Shown piece by piece: positions 5,361-5,519 of a stretch of 5,519 nt of DNA. Source of the stretch: an uncultured Bordetella sp. GTDB lineage: Bacteria > Pseudomonadota > Gammaproteobacteria > Burkholderiales > Burkholderiaceae_B. The stretch is from positions 1 through 5,519 of the forward strand of contig CALGFL010000449.1 of the NCBI GenBank assembly GCA_937881145.1. Direction: 5' to 3'. The notes below the pieces were generated by a model. It ran no database searches, was not told the DNA's origin, and saw nothing but the letters and a program-made list of their open reading frames with translations. A program made the position numbers and the translations under genes. Every line of letters begins with the position of its first letter. Positions within the stretch are counted from its first letter, which is position 1.

Positions 5361-5519
5361 ATGGCCCAAAAACCAACTCATCGTCCCTCCGCGTTCGCAG
5401 ACAAGAGAGCCGCTCCCGATGCCCCTGTCGGTCTGACCGTGGACCAGGCGCTGGATCGCACCCGGCGTTTTCCGGATGATCCGCGCGTCTGGCTGGAATT
5501 GGCCCAGCTGACTATAGAC
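5361..5519 (+). CDS. Unidentified protein, N-terminal part, TPR-like
   Basis: The frame is open from the ATG to the right edge: 53 codons, and the gene continues beyond. Residues 1-22 are polar and basic (MAQKPTHRPSAFADKRAAPD), with no signal peptide or membrane segment. From about residue 25 the sequence resembles a tetratricopeptide-like helical pair (VDQALDRTRRFPDDPRVWLE, then LAQLTID). I do not recognise the family. TPR proteins next to flagellin genes are sometimes flagellin-modifying glycosyltransferases, but that is inference from context only. The start is not certain: no good ribosome binding site precedes ATG, and GTG at 5439 is an alternative. The fliC terminator upstream implies its own promoter within 5246-5360; I found no strong one there. 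Confidence 0.6.
   Translation, partial: MAQKPTHRPSAFADKRAAPDAPVGLTVDQALDRTRRFPDDPRVWLELAQLTID

Noticed and set aside
4152..5381. Long minus-strand open frame (409 codons) covering all of fliC
   Set aside because: Its Gly/Val/Asp/Arg-rich low-complexity translation is what the complement of a biased flagellin gene gives; it also spans the fliC promoter and terminator. No evidence of an antisense gene.

Overview
The window is part of a flagellar and chemotaxis locus from a high-GC betaproteobacterium. The order flhD-flhC-motA-motB-(cheY-like) on one strand, with fliA and fliC divergent on the other, and the flagellin N-terminus (NTNYLSLVAQNNLNKSQSS) point to the Alcaligenaceae, of the Bordetella/Achromobacter kind. 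In Bordetella the same genes are called frlAB (flhDC) and flaA (fliC). Genus assignment is from memory of the families, not from a search.

Minus strand, read right to left: flhD (2690-3016), flhC (2089-2664), a 165-base gap with a good sigma-28-type promoter, motA (1048-1923), motB (43-1035), and the first 11 codons of a CheY-like receiver (1-35). Plus strand: fliA encoding sigma-28 (3354-4112), fliC encoding a short 298-residue flagellin (4269-5165), a strong intrinsic terminator (5210-5245), and the first 53 codons of an unidentified protein with TPR-like character (5361-5519). The 337-base region between flhD and fliA is AT-rich and holds the regulatory sequence for both directions.

Together the genes form a compact flagellar hierarchy. 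FlhD4C2 is the master activator. FliA is the sigma factor for late genes. MotA and MotB form the stator ion channel, and FliC is the filament subunit. Matching sigma-28-like elements, each with an exact 11-base spacer, lie before both motA and fliC, so FliA probably drives both.

The coding content is standard, and I see no unknown multi-gene system. The less ordinary signals are in the untranslated parts: two back-to-back perfect hairpins filling the start of the fliC leader; a fliA start with no Shine-Dalgarno, overlapped by small upstream ORFs and preceded by a hairpin that holds the only purine-rich SD-like stretch; a shared octamer GTAACCCA at both sigma-28 promoters; and operator-like dyads near flhD and motA.
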